Source of the DNA: Pseudanabaena sp. PCC 7367
GTDB lineage: Bacteria; Cyanobacteriota; Cyanobacteriia; Pseudanabaenales; Pseudanabaenaceae
DNA: 64,000 nucleotides
Assembly (NCBI RefSeq): GCF_000317065.1
Contig: NC_019701.1
Span: 3,730,001-3,794,000, forward strand
Direction: 5' to 3'
Position 1 is the first letter of the stretch. Each line of letters opens with the position of its first letter. The notes below the pieces were generated by a model. The model ran no database searches. It had not been told where the DNA came from and saw only the letters and a program-made list of their open reading frames with translations. The translations under genes were made by a program, and so were the position numbers. Shown one piece after another: positions 9,604 to 18,896 of the stretch.

Positions 9604-9703
9604 GCATTTTGAACTATTAATTTACTGCTATTTCTGGGCATTTGTATTATGGAATACACAATGCATTGGTAATATGTTTGTATGTCAACTATTCATGACT
9701 TAG

Positions 9704-10398
9704 CGACAGATCAATAATGCTGCTCCAGCTTGGTTTAGATAGTTCTGATCATGATAAATAGCAATCCCATTAGCCCCTTGCTTACTCACATTTGCAGCCT
9801 AATATCTTAATATCTATGGGCTCGTAAAGTGTCGATGCAACTTTATTAAAGTGATTTAACCACTAATGCATCTTTGCATAATTTTTTATGGACAAATATC
9901 TGGAAAATTTTGTCTCTTGTCTGATATCTTACTGACGACGGCACCAACCCAATATGTAAGCGCGATCGCCAATATATCTAGATATCTAGCTGCTAAAATT
10001 GACCACCATTGATCGCAACAAGGCATCTGTCCAAATCGCAGCCAAAGGATAACAGAGCACACTGAGTTATTTAAAGCAGGATCTGGCTATGACCTAAATT
10101 AACCTTAAGCTTTAACTTGCAGCATGCGCATCATGTTAATAGTGGGATTGTAGTTAAGTTATATGTTGATCTACCCAGGATGGTGAAGCTATTAATCTGT
10201 CAAATTATTATTGATAGATAGTATTTTGATAAAGCTCTTAACATGCAAGTATTTCAAAATATGGCTGCTCATCATGATGAAATTGACATAGTGCCATGTA
10301 TCTCTATGTTTTGGTTTGAACACTGTTAGGTTTGTTGGGGTTTTAGCTTACAATTTCTATTCAATACCTGGCAAAGTGATTAGAAGGAGGAAGATGAA
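9704..10398. other. Long spacer without a recognisable gene
   Basis: 695 bp with no credible ORF and no RNA recognised. It ends in AAGGAGG (10384-10390), the ribosome binding site of the next gene. Confidence 0.5.
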
Positions 10399-11334
10399 AT
10401 GACGATCGCCAGCTTCTCAGATTTTGTTGACCCCGTAGCTAAGCTACTCAGCTATGGCGAATGCCAGGATATGAATTACCAGAAACTGGCGGACTATGGC
10501 AAAGAATTTGGCATCACCACAGAGCACATTCCAGAGCTAATTCAGTTGGCACTGACCCGAAATAATCCTCAATTCAAACCCCAAAAGCTGGAAGCATGGG
10601 GGGCGGTTCATGCCTGGCGGGTTCTGGCGCAATTAGAAGCCAAAGCAGCGATCGTGCCCTTATTAGACCTATTCGATCGCTCTACAACTGATGAATGGGT
10701 TGATGAGGAAATGCCTCAGGTTTATGCCGCGATTGTGCTTAAGCATGAAGATGAAGTCTTTACCGCTCTCAGTGGCTATCTAGCAGATACCAGCAATTCC
10801 GATCATGGTCGCGTCACGGCAATGGAATGCTTCCTGGCGATCGGCCAAAAACACTTAACCCTCAATGATAAGAGCATTGCTGCCCTAACTACCCAACTAG
10901 AAAAATACAAGCAAAATAGCATCGACCTGAACAGTTATCTGGTGGATGATCTAATTCAATTAGCTGCCGAAAGCGCGGCACCAGTAGTGAAAAAAGCCTA
11001 TGATGCTGGCCGAGTCGATCCGATCGTCGTGGGCGATTGGGAGGAATTAGAATATGCCTTTGGCCTCAAGGAACCGCCGCCAATGTCTGAAGAAGACAAG
11101 TTCCATATTCGCGGCATTCTTGATAGCTTAGAGAAGTTGACTGGCGCAGGAGGCAGCGATCGACCTCTTAGCGATGAAGAAATGATGCGGATGGCTGGGG
11201 AATATAATCCAGCGATGATGCCAGGGGGAATGAGCAAATCCCAAAAATCGGCCAAGCAAAAAACAAAAAATAAACTGGCGAAACAATCGCGCCAGAAGAA
11301 TCGAGCCAAGAAGAAGAAAAAAAAGAAAAAATGA
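10399..11334 (+). CDS. HEAT-like (DUF1186-type) protein with lysine tail
   Basis: 311 residues, ATG start 8 nt after AAGGAGG. Residues about 30-215 form paired helices like HEAT/PBS-lyase repeats (EAWGAVHAWRVLAQLEA, VYAAIVLKHEDEVFTALSGYL), resembling DUF1186. Residues 216-275 are acidic. The last 40 residues are strongly basic and finish with a run of lysines, suggesting nucleic-acid or ribosome contact. A two-codon ATG-AAA-TGA at 10394-10402 overlaps the start codon. Function is unknown; a scaffold or interaction role is inferred from the fold only. Confidence 0.75.
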   Translation: MTIASFSDFVDPVAKLLSYGECQDMNYQKLADYGKEFGITTEHIPELIQLALTRNNPQFKPQKLEAWGAVHAWRVLAQLEAKAAIVPLLDLFDRSTTDEWVDEEMPQVYAAIVLKHEDEVFTALSGYLADTSNSDHGRVTAMECFLAIGQKHLTLNDKSIAALTTQLEKYKQNSIDLNSYLVDDLIQLAAESAAPVVKKAYDAGRVDPIVVGDWEELEYAFGLKEPPPMSEEDKFHIRGILDSLEKLTGAGGSDRPLSDEEMMRMAGEYNPAMMPGGMSKSQKSAKQKTKNKLAKQSRQKNRAKKKKKKKK

Positions 11335-11449
11335 GCCTGGCTGGGTTTGGCTGAGTCCAGGTTAGGCTAAAATTAGTTGCCCAAAGTCAATACATATTGA
11401 GCAAAATAGATCTAGACAAGATTAATTAACATATAAATACAAAATAATT

Positions 11450-11704
11450 ATGGCTCCCCGGTTGTCAAAACCCCCCGACAAAAACGATCCCGACTACCAA
11501 AGATTAGAAAATAGAATTAACTTTGCGCTCCATGTAGGCATCTTTGCCGCGAGTAATTCCTGTATCTGGTTTGTGCGCACAATTACTTATGCTAACTGGG
11601 ACTGGACAATTTTATTAACCGAGTCCTGGCTAGCACTATTGCTGATTCATGGGATCTGGGCTTTTGCCACGGAGCGAAATCTTAAACAATCCACACCAGA
11701 ATAG
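11450..11704 (+). CDS. 2TM-domain small membrane protein
   Basis: 84 residues, ATG start. A short polar N-terminus with DPDYQRLENRINF precedes two predicted membrane helices (about 28-47 and 54-75) joined by a short loop with WDW, and ends with a polar ATERNLKQS segment. This layout matches the widespread 2TM domain family (usually 80-100 residues) of unknown function. It is 115 bp after the HEAT-like gene and 46 bp before a DUF3181 gene, all on the same strand. Confidence 0.7.
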   Translation: MAPRLSKPPDKNDPDYQRLENRINFALHVGIFAASNSCIWFVRTITYANWDWTILLTESWLALLLIHGIWAFATERNLKQSTPE

Positions 11705-11750
11705 ACCCAGCACCCAGCATCTAACCTAAGCACAAACATACATAAATGTT

Positions 11751-12062
11751 ATGACGATCGAAGCAGAAAATATTGAAAAGCTCGCCGCCACGATCGGTGA
11801 GGAAATATATATAGACGTAGCTAAGTGGCATCTCTATCTTGCCAATGCCCACTTGCATAAACCCCTGGCAGAGCGGCTTTATCCGATGGTGGAAGGTGGC
11901 AATGCCGATCGCGTCGAGGAGGGCGAAGTAATAGCGATCCTGCGCGATTTTAAGGTTGCTGTGGGTGGTGGCCGCAAAGAGCTACCCTTGATTGATCTGT
12001 TGCCCCCTAATGCGGCTGAGGATATTACCAAAATCTTAATTCGGGTCAGTCGGGATTTTTAA
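11751..12062 (+). CDS. DUF3181 family protein
   Basis: 103 residues, ATG start. It is a soluble helical protein with IGEEIYIDVAKWHLYL and LAERLYP near the middle and the AVGGG-KELPLIDLLP segment near the end, as in the cyanobacteria-specific DUF3181 family. Function is unknown. The stop codon TAA ends at 12062, directly before the GTG at 12063 of the MoaD-like gene, so the two are probably co-translated. Confidence 0.8.
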   Translation: MTIEAENIEKLAATIGEEIYIDVAKWHLYLANAHLHKPLAERLYPMVEGGNADRVEEGEVIAILRDFKVAVGGGRKELPLIDLLPPNAAEDITKILIRVSRDF

Positions 12063-12068
12063 GTGCAA

Positions 12069-12344
12069 ATGTCAAACCCTGATTTAACCGTCACTGAGAT
12101 TGCGGTTACGGTAAAGCTATTTGCCGCTTTTCAAGAAACCATTGCAGCGGAACAGATTGAGCTGAATTTACCAGCCCGATCGCCCGTGGTGGCAGTTTTC
12201 GATTACTTAGTGCAGGATTATCCTGAGTTAGAAAAGTGGCGATCGCATACCCGCTTTGCAATCAATCTAGATTTTGCCCCGCCAGACACAGAGTTACAAG
12301 ATGGCGATGAAGTGGCACTGATTCCACCAGTCAGTGGCGGATGA
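12069..12344 (+). CDS. moaD: MoaD/ThiS-family sulfur carrier (molybdopterin synthase small subunit)
   Basis: 91 residues from ATG 12069; an in-frame GTG at 12063 abutting the previous stop is an equally possible start. It is a beta-grasp protein with VKLFAAFQE near the N-terminus, FAINLDFA, the ELQDGDEVALIPPVSGG end and a C-terminal Gly-Gly that is activated to a thiocarboxylate. The PPVSGG ending favours MoaD over ThiS. It supplies sulfur to the pterin precursor with MoaE, which is not in the window. Confidence 0.85.
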   Translation: MSNPDLTVTEIAVTVKLFAAFQETIAAEQIELNLPARSPVVAVFDYLVQDYPELEKWRSHTRFAINLDFAPPDTELQDGDEVALIPPVSGG

Positions 12345-12386
12345 GTTTCCAGGATCTGCGATCAATTAAGAAGTTCAGACCGAGGA

Positions 12387-13229
12387 TTAATTGGTCCAGA
12401 TATCAAAGTTGCTAGCTCCCTGAAAATTAAAATATTGCAAGTCTAGATCTGCTAATTTGCTTGATTCGATCGCAATCGCTGCCGCAAACCCAGGATCGAT
12501 CGCTAAATCTGCAAGCTGCCAACGTTGGGCTATTTGGCGATCGCCCTGAATGCTCAAAATTTTGGCAGGCAAATCCGGCGCAATATTTAGCTCCACCTGC
12601 TTAAGCTGGACAATTCCCACCCCCACTGCTTTTAGATAAGCTTCTTTACGAGTCCAGGTTTTAAAAAATACCTCTTGTCGATCTACTGCGGGCAAAGATT
12701 GCATCACTGTATATTCCGACTCCGCAAAAAAACGCTTAGCCAGGCGATCGGCATGGGGCATGGGGCGCACTTTTTCCAGGTCAATGCCTAATTCATTGGC
12801 ATAGCTAAAGGCATATAAGGCCAGGTCATTGGAATGAGCCAGATTGAAATATAGTTCAAGATTTTGCGATCGCCTAGTGCTCGCCTCTAACCGTTGCTGA
12901 CTATTTTGGGAGTGATTTTCCTGGCCAAAATTTAAATAGGGCTTACCCCGATTGCCATATTTAAACTCTATTTGCTGTGGTGATTGGTTTAAATAATATC
13001 CCAACAGAATCCGCAGAATGCCCCGCCCCGCAATGAATCGATCGCAGCGCTGCGGAATTTTAAGTCGATCGGCTCTGGCTAGTTCATCGGCGCTAAGCAG
13101 GTTTTTGAATCCGGCGATCTTATCTATTGGTAAATTTAACTCAGCTCGCCAAACATGAATGGCGCGATCGTCCAACTGCTCAAAATCTGGACGATAAGTT
13201 TTAAAATTAAAATCCTGACTGCTAGCCAA
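12387..13229 (-). CDS. Sfp/HetI-type 4'-phosphopantetheinyl transferase
   Basis: 280 residues from a TTG start placed 9 nt after AGGAGG. It shows the Sfp-class motifs: AGRGILRILLGYYL, KPYLNF, FNLAHSNDLALYAF, the magnesium-binding GIDLEKVRP and FFKTWTRKEAYLKAVGVGI. It transfers phosphopantetheine from CoA to acyl or peptidyl carrier proteins. Cyanobacteria usually carry one broad-specificity Sfp/HetI enzyme that also serves fatty-acid ACP. A low-complexity, Gln/Ser-rich insertion near residues 105-125 is unusual. It stands alone, convergent with moaD. Confidence 0.92.
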   Translation of the reverse strand: MASSQDFNFKTYRPDFEQLDDRAIHVWRAELNLPIDKIAGFKNLLSADELARADRLKIPQRCDRFIAGRGILRILLGYYLNQSPQQIEFKYGNRGKPYLNFGQENHSQNSQQRLEASTRRSQNLELYFNLAHSNDLALYAFSYANELGIDLEKVRPMPHADRLAKRFFAESEYTVMQSLPAVDRQEVFFKTWTRKEAYLKAVGVGIVQLKQVELNIAPDLPAKILSIQGDRQIAQRWQLADLAIDPGFAAAIAIESSKLADLDLQYFNFQGASNFDIWTN

Positions 13230-13340
13230 ATTCCTGGCCTCCTAACGGCAATATTCAAAATACAATAGAAAAATAGCCCGATCGAATCGATCGACCAGGC
13301 CAAAATGTAATTGATGTAATTTACTTAGGTGCTGATTAGC

Positions 13341-15128
13341 TTAGCGCTTAACCAGTTTTTTGCTCATCTTGCGCAGGCGAATTGATTCTGGCGTAACCTC
13401 CACCATCTCATCAGCGGTGATATATTCCAACGCCCGTTCCAGGTTCATCTCCACCGGCGATTGCAACTGCACTAGTTCTTCACCAGAGGCGGCACGGTGG
13501 TTAGTGAGCTGTTTGGTTTTACACACATTCAGCTCTAGATCCTGGGGGCGATTGTTCTCACCCACGATCATCCCCTTATATACCTTAGTGCCAGGGGTGA
13601 TAAAGAAAGAACCGCGATCTTCTGCATTTTTGAGCGCATAGAAAGTTGCATCGCCTTCTTCAAAGGAAATCAGCACCCCATTACGTCTGGCCTCAATCTC
13701 ACCAGCCAAAGTGCGGTAATCAAGGAAGCTGTGGCTCATGATCCCTTCACCACGGGTCATCCGCAAAAACTCACCCCTGAAGCCAACCAGACCACGGGCA
13801 GGCACTACAAATTCTAATTGAGCGCGACCATTATTTACCTGCATATCCCGCATTTCGGCACGGCGTTGCCCCAATCGCTCAATACAACTACCCACCGCAT
13901 CTTCTGGTACATCCAATACCAAAAATTCAAATGGCTCATAGGGCTGGCCGTTAATTTCGCGGTAAATTACTTGAGGCTGGGATACCTGGAACTCATAACC
14001 CTCGCGGCGCATCGTTTCGATCAAAATACCCAGATGCAGTTCGCCGCGACCACTGACACTGAAGCGATCGGGGGAATCGGTTTCTTCTACCCGCAAGGCC
14101 ACATTGGTTTCTAATTCTCGATCGAGGCGATCGCGCAGTTGCCGAGAAGTAACAAACTTACCTTCTTTACCAGCAAAGGGTGAATCATTCACACAAAAAG
14201 TCATCTGCAAGGTTGGTTCATCCACCCGAATTAGCGGTAAGGCTTGCGGATCATCCGGGCTAGTGATCGTTTCACCAATGTTGGCATCCACAAATCCAGC
14301 CACGGCCACAATATTACCAGCCGAGGCAGTTTTTAGCTCTACCCGATTGAGTCCCTCAAAACCAAATAGTTTGGATACTCGTGCCTTAATGATCGAACCA
14401 TCTTCACGGATCAGCGCGGCCTGTTGGCTTAAATTAATTGTGCCATTGTGAATTTTACCGATCACGATCCGGCCTAAATATTCTGAATAATCCAGCGTGG
14501 TTACTTGAATTTGTAACGGCAATTCCGGATCACCAACCGGCGGCGGTACATTGCGCAAAACTGCCTCAAACAAGGGCTGCATATCCTCGTTTTCTTCTTC
14601 TAATTCATCCTTGGCAAATCCACTCAGGCCAGAGGCAAATAGATAGGGAAAATCGCATTGATCGTCGTCTGCGCCCAGCTCCACAAACAAATCAAACACC
14701 TTATCCACCGCATTGTGAGGATCAGCGGAAGGGCGATCGATTTTATTGACGATCACGATCGGGCGTAAACCTTTTTCAAGGGCTTTCTTGAGCACAAACC
14801 TGGTTTGCGGCATTGGCCCTTCGGTTGCATCCACGATCAGCAAGCAACCTTCAACCATGCCCAAAACACGCTCTACTTCACCGCCGAAGTCTGCGTGTCC
14901 AGGTGTATCAACAATATTAATCAGGTTATCTTTAAACCTGACCGCAGTATTTTTCGACAAGATCGTAATGCCGCGCTCACGCTCTAAATCATTAGAGTCC
15001 ATGACGCAGTCTTCGACCTGTTCACCTTCGCGGAATACACCGGATTGTTTGAGGAGGGCATCAACCAGGGTGGTTTTGCCGTGATCGACGTGGGCAATGA
15101 TAGCAACGTTGCGGATATGGGCAGACAT
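13341..15128 (-). CDS. typA: Translational GTPase TypA/BipA
   Basis: 595 residues, ATG start. G motifs: AHVDHGKTT (G1), RERGITI (G2), [16 protein letters not shown] (G3) and VNKIDRPSA (G4). They are followed by an EF-G-like domain II, domains III and V ([14 protein letters not shown]) and the TypA-specific C-terminal domain with [15 protein letters not shown]. It is a ribosome-associated GTPase needed for stress adaptation and assembly. Its length is typical. No hairpin terminator is obvious after the stop. Confidence 0.97.
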   Translation of the reverse strand: MSAHIRNVAIIAHVDHGKTTLVDALLKQSGVFREGEQVEDCVMDSNDLERERGITILSKNTAVRFKDNLINIVDTPGHADFGGEVERVLGMVEGCLLIVDATEGPMPQTRFVLKKALEKGLRPIVIVNKIDRPSADPHNAVDKVFDLFVELGADDDQCDFPYLFASGLSGFAKDELEEENEDMQPLFEAVLRNVPPPVGDPELPLQIQVTTLDYSEYLGRIVIGKIHNGTINLSQQAALIREDGSIIKARVSKLFGFEGLNRVELKTASAGNIVAVAGFVDANIGETITSPDDPQALPLIRVDEPTLQMTFCVNDSPFAGKEGKFVTSRQLRDRLDRELETNVALRVEETDSPDRFSVSGRGELHLGILIETMRREGYEFQVSQPQVIYREINGQPYEPFEFLVLDVPEDAVGSCIERLGQRRAEMRDMQVNNGRAQLEFVVPARGLVGFRGEFLRMTRGEGIMSHSFLDYRTLAGEIEARRNGVLISFEEGDATFYALKNAEDRGSFFITPGTKVYKGMIVGENNRPQDLELNVCKTKQLTNHRAASGEELVQLQSPVEMNLERALEYITADEMVEVTPESIRLRKMSKKLVKR

Positions 15129-15563
15129 GGAATGTTACAGATCCTTAGAAGATTTATGGATTCTTTACTATTATGCTTGACTTTTTGTAATATTGCGACC
15201 TGCATAAGTATTTGCTATCGATCGGAATAAGTCAAGTGGTGGCAGTTGACCTGGTTTTCAGGAATATTTATGGTGGCTATGATCTTTGCCTGAAGGACGA
15301 TTACCAGATATTGGGTAAGTTATTTATTATGCCAGTGATTAAATTCCAATATGCCAATAAAAATAAAAAAGTCCCTCAGTGTTTTGAGAGACCCTTAGTA
15401 AAGTTTGATTTGAGTTCGATAAAACTATTAAGGCGATCGTCAGCAAAGGTTAATTAATTGTATTTACCTCAATGTACTGCAATGTACTGCCGCTTCGATC
15501 GAAATAAAGCCCAAACAAGCCAAGCCATACGCTCAGAAGTTAATCTTGAGCTTGAATTGAGGC
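15129..15563. other. Spacer upstream of typA
   Basis: No gene was recognised. It carries the terminator of the DUF1269 gene at 15361-15393 and a perfect 10-bp tandem duplication AATGTACTGC at 15471-15490. Confidence 0.6.
15361..15393 (-). terminator. Rho-independent terminator downstream of the DUF1269 gene
   Basis: On the minus strand GTCTCTCA pairs with TGAGGGAC (one wobble) across a 6-nt loop and is followed directly by a T-rich tract (15361-15371 on the plus strand is A-rich). It lies about 170 nt after the DUF1269 stop. Confidence 0.75.
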
Positions 15564-16061
15564 TTAGCTAGCAACTTCGACCTTTGATAGCACCTCTTGC
15601 AGCTTGGCTTCATCATCCTTGGTCAATGAAGTACGCAAAACCTTACCCTCATACTGGCTGAGATCTTCCAATACCTTATCCGGCGTGACCTTACGCACCA
15701 GCACAAACAAGGCCGATGAACCTGGCTCCAGGGTATTGGTTAATTCTTTAATAAAATTATCGTCTACGCCAATGTCAGCTAGGGCACCGGAGATCGCGCC
15801 CGCCGCCGCCCCAGCCACCAGGCCAGTTAGGGGTGCAAATAAAAACGTACCCAACAACAGCCCCCAGAAACTACCACTCAGGGCACCGGAAGCAGTCAGG
15901 TTATAAACCTGTTTGATTTTTACATTACCATCGGCTTTTTTGATCGCAACCGCTGCATCTTCAAGTGCGACAAGGTGCTCCTTTTGCAATCGCAGCAGCT
16001 CCATGCGTACTTCTTCAGCCTTGTGCTCGTCTTTAAATCCAACAACAATTAGTTCACTCAT
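15564..16061 (-). CDS. DUF1269 family membrane protein
   Basis: 165 residues, ATG start. The N-terminal ferredoxin-like segment (LIVVGFKDEHKAEEVRMEL) is followed by DAAVAIKKADGNVKIKQ, a Gly/Ala-rich glycine-zipper membrane hairpin (about 62-95) and the C-terminal IKELTNTLEPGSSALFVLV segment. This is the DUF1269 pattern. The function is unknown; stress-inducible, membrane-associated roles are suggested for glycine-zipper relatives. It is followed by a clear terminator. Confidence 0.85.
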   Translation of the reverse strand: MSELIVVGFKDEHKAEEVRMELLRLQKEHLVALEDAAVAIKKADGNVKIKQVYNLTASGALSGSFWGLLLGTFLFAPLTGLVAGAAAGAISGALADIGVDDNFIKELTNTLEPGSSALFVLVRKVTPDKVLEDLSQYEGKVLRTSLTKDDEAKLQEVLSKVEVAS

Positions 16062-16178
16062 GGGTTAACCTAAAATCTTCTACAATCGCGTTACAGCGAC
16101 ATATATAGGAATCTAAGCACCTGAATGTGAACTATTAGTGAAGGGGACTAAGATGCAAAGCTTTAAACAAAAAGAAGC

Positions 16179-16694
16179 CTAAAATCGCCGACCATCGATC
16201 TGCATTGAGGCAGCATCAGACACGCCAGGAATCTCAGGATATTCGCCTCGCACTGTGTAGTAAAGGCTATAGAAAAAGCAAAACACCATCCCCATAAAAA
16301 TTGTATTGGTGATCACTTGCTCGATGAGTAGACCGCCAGGCAGCGTATTGAGGCCAAATCCCAAAAGAGTGAGCGCTAGCGTGGCAATAAATAAACCAAT
16401 TTGCAGCAAAAGTGCCTGCATCGTGTTCAGGCGAATAAAACGACTGAGGCGATCGCTTCTGATCACTAGAAAAAACAACGCCATGAAAATAATAAATTCA
16501 CCGCCAATGCCAGGTAAGATTGAAAACCGCAGCAAAAACTTATCAATCAAAATAAACGGCAGCAATGGATAGACCAAAAATTTGAACTGCGGGAAAATAT
16601 GCACACCAAACTCCATTGCCCCAGAAACGGGCAATAGATAGGGCAGGCTGCCAAAGAAGCGATCGATATAGTCTTGGTTATTTTGCCAATTCAT
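16179..16694 (-). CDS. Tic20 family (Ycf60-like) membrane protein
   Basis: 171 residues, ATG start. Four predicted membrane helices follow DRFFGSLPYLLPVSGAMEFG; the typical FIRLNTMQALLLQI and FFYSLYYTVRGEYPEIPGVSDAA segments identify the Tic20 family. In plastids Tic20 is a core of the inner-envelope import channel; in cyanobacteria its role is unresolved. It is a single-gene unit between DUF1269 and a membrane metalloprotease-like gene. Confidence 0.88.
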   Translation of the reverse strand: MNWQNNQDYIDRFFGSLPYLLPVSGAMEFGVHIFPQFKFLVYPLLPFILIDKFLLRFSILPGIGGEFIIFMALFFLVIRSDRLSRFIRLNTMQALLLQIGLFIATLALTLLGFGLNTLPGGLLIEQVITNTIFMGMVFCFFYSLYYTVRGEYPEIPGVSDAASMQIDGRRF

Positions 16695-17097
16695 AAAATT
16701 ATAGGTAGATGAATAAAATTGATCAGATATTAAGCAATTAGAGCATAACTAGACATTAGCGCCTTCATACATGTAATCGTACCAAAAACCCCTGAACTTC
16801 TTGCTTATATAGGTCAGGTACGCGCAGGCTGATCCTGTCTCGAAAAAATGGACGCGTGCGGCTTTATATTCTTGATCTAGTTCGTGAAACTTCATGATTT
16901 ATCTTGATCTTGACTGCGGTTTACTGCTGATTAACTAATTCTGCCCTAGAGTTTAACTTAGATGCCGACATGTTCATTGGGTTGGCCATAATCACTAACC
17001 AAATCATGGCTTAGCATCATTTAGGGCGATCGCATCTGCCATGATTAGCAGCCGTAGCCAATCGATGGTTAATCACGCGTTGCAAATTTCATTAATC
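16695..17097. other. Spacer, nothing recognised
   Basis: About 400 bp with no ORF of coding character and no RNA gene recognised. Confidence 0.45.
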
Positions 17098-17718
17098 TTA
17101 CTTTTGCTTTGGCTTTGGGGCTGAATGACGGCAGAAATAGAAACCCGCCCCGATCGCCACCAGGTACAATAGCCAGGCAATCCCATATACAAAATTGCCA
17201 ATGGTTTGATCATGGGTTAGCAAGCCGGTTCTGCCCAACAAATAAAACCAATCGTGGGTAACAGCCTCACCGCCCAGCAATGGGATTAATTGCGATCGGG
17301 CATCTTTGAGGTAGCGGGAAACATCAAACAGATTGATCGATAACCAAAACAGGCAAACCGCCGCCGCATAACGTTGTTTTTGGCACCAGAAAGACACAAT
17401 AAAGGCGATCGGCACGATCAGTTGCATTAGCGTCCCACCCATAAAACCAATGAACTCTCCTAAAATGCCAAAAATCAGGTGGCCAGCCTCATGGATCAGT
17501 AAATTAAAATTGTGAATGAATAAAAATTGATCATAGTTGCGAGCCCCCCTAAAACCATAGATCGCCAAGAATAATATAAAGATAGTCCGGAGTGGATCGA
17601 AGCCTAGTTTCAGCCTGCCGGATATACCGAGCCGTCGCAAAAATTGCGGTATTTCGATCCCCGCTTCACTTTCTTTACTTTGTAGCTGTTGGTTATGCCT
17701 GGGATACCTGCGCGGCAT
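17098..17718 (-). CDS. Integral membrane protein with HEAGH motif
   Basis: 206 residues from the ATG at 17718; an upstream in-frame GTG at 17769 would add 17 residues. A basic N-terminus leads into several membrane helices. The second contains LLIHEAGHLIFGILGEF, an HExxH zinc motif inside a membrane helix as in M50 site-2 proteases and their inactive relatives; a later NLFDVSRYLKD could supply a third ligand. No PDZ domain is present. Protease activity is inferred from the motif only. The gene is monocistronic. Confidence 0.7.
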   Translation of the reverse strand: MPRRYPRHNQQLQSKESEAGIEIPQFLRRLGISGRLKLGFDPLRTIFILFLAIYGFRGARNYDQFLFIHNFNLLIHEAGHLIFGILGEFIGFMGGTLMQLIVPIAFIVSFWCQKQRYAAAVCLFWLSINLFDVSRYLKDARSQLIPLLGGEAVTHDWFYLLGRTGLLTHDQTIGNFVYGIAWLLYLVAIGAGFYFCRHSAPKPKQK

Positions 17719-17851
17719 ATTTTCTGTTGAAGTAACTATGCTAAGAATATGCGTGTGGTGATAAACCACTTATCCATAGCATAACTATAGTAAATGTGAC
17801 TTGGGTAACCAAAGTGCCTTTAAGTATGTAATAATGATCCAGCAGGAAAGC

Positions 17852-17923
17852 GCCCTCATGGCTCAGGGGTAGAGCATCTCCTTGGTAAGGAGAAGGTCAC
17901 GGGTTCAAATCCCGTTGAGGGCT
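17852..17923 (+). tRNA. tRNA-Thr (GGT)
   Basis: A full cloverleaf of 72 nt. The acceptor GCCCTCA pairs with TGAGGGC, the D stem is GCTC/GAGC, the anticodon stem is TCTCC/GGAGA around loop TTGGTAA (anticodon GGT, reads ACC and ACT), and the T stem is ACGGG/CCCGT around TTCAAAT. The discriminator base is T. The 3' CCA is not encoded. Confidence 0.97.
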
Positions 17924-18033
17924 TTAGGTTTGAAATTATGGCAAATAAGCGAAGCGGGGTAGTGGTTAGTCCTTACTCATTTTATGCTTGACGTTTGCTC
18001 ATTCAAGATCCCAACATTGAAGCGTATTAATAC

Positions 18034-18345
18034 TTAGCTAGATACTTTCGGTTTATCTACCACTGATTCTTGTTTTTGCTCAAGTGCTGAGAGTTTTACT
18101 CGATATCTTGCTTCCCGCCGCATCCAAAATTCTGGGGTGCTGCCTAAAACCTGTGACAACTTGTGGGCCACATCCTGCCCATAGGGTGCTTCCCCAGCAA
18201 TCAATTGATCCACAAACTCAACAGGATATTCTAGCTGAGCGGCTAAATCCTTATTTGTCCATTTTAATTCTTCCAAGATATCAGCGATCGTATCGCCAGG
18301 TGAGGTGAACCAATCCGGTGTAAACGGTTGCTGTATTCTAGTCAT
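18034..18345 (-). CDS. higA: HigA-type antitoxin (XRE helix-turn-helix)
   Basis: 103 residues from the ATG at 18345, which overlaps the toxin stop by 8 nt. It shows the VapI/HigA pattern: FTSPGDTIADILEELKWTNKDLAAQLEYP with a helix-turn-helix about residues 20-70 (LAAQLEYPVEFVDQLIAGE) and GSTPEFWMRREARYRV. It should neutralise the adjacent HigB toxin and repress the operon. Toxin-first order is typical of higBA. A longer reading from 18366 is possible but less likely. Confidence 0.85.
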   Translation of the reverse strand: MTRIQQPFTPDWFTSPGDTIADILEELKWTNKDLAAQLEYPVEFVDQLIAGEAPYGQDVAHKLSQVLGSTPEFWMRREARYRVKLSALEQKQESVVDKPKVSS

Positions 18346-18667
18346 GGTAATCACCAATAAAAACAATACGAACTTGAGTTATTTGCGACCAGTCAATACT
18401 TCCATCTGTTCTGACTGGTGTGGGATTTTGGTCTGATTCAAACAAAAGGCGTTTTCCGCCATGAAGGTCTAGGGCAAATTGTCCTGTACGATCGCCTTTA
18501 AGAGGATGTGGGTGACCAGCCCTAAGCTCTTGAACTGAATCAGCGTCAAGAATATCATCAAGTCGTCGCTTCAACTTCATAGCACAATCCCTGCCTAGCG
18601 CCCTTATGGCAGAATGCTCTTGCTCACATAGCTTTTGCAGCTTCTTGGTTTTAAAAGTCACCCTCAT
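18338..18667 (-). CDS. higB: HigB-type (RelE fold) toxin
   Basis: 110 residues from ATG 18667; an upstream in-frame start at 18709 would add 14 residues. Features of the plasmid-maintenance killer family: VTFKTKKLQKLCEQ, ALGRDCAMKLKRRLDDIL, LKGDRTGQFALDLHGGKRLLFE and a C-terminal ITQVRIVFIGDYHD ending in the typical Asp-Tyr-His. HigB cleaves mRNA on the ribosome. It is transcribed first, before the overlapping antitoxin. The pair lies 110 bp from a tRNA gene. Confidence 0.87.
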   Translation of the reverse strand: MRVTFKTKKLQKLCEQEHSAIRALGRDCAMKLKRRLDDILDADSVQELRAGHPHPLKGDRTGQFALDLHGGKRLLFESDQNPTPVRTDGSIDWSQITQVRIVFIGDYHD

Positions 18668-18896
18668 TCTAACCCACGCGATCAATTTGCTGTGCTTATC
18701 ATAATCCAAATATTTTATTTAAAAGATTTAAATGTGATTAATTAATGGCTCGCCGCCAACGATCGCCCCAACTCTAATTTTTTCTGTCTTTTAGTAGTTA
18801 TGCCGATCGCTCATTCTGATTAAACTTAACTTGGGTTGTAGAGAGAATAAGATCTATGCCCAATCAGAAACATAGCAACTTTAAGAATTCAAACCT

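Noticed and set aside
9410-9703. 97-codon plus-strand ORF opposite the small minus-strand ORF
   Set aside because: GGAG is only 2 nt from the ATG, composition is unusual (many Cys/Trp), and the opposite strand has far better promoter and SD signals.
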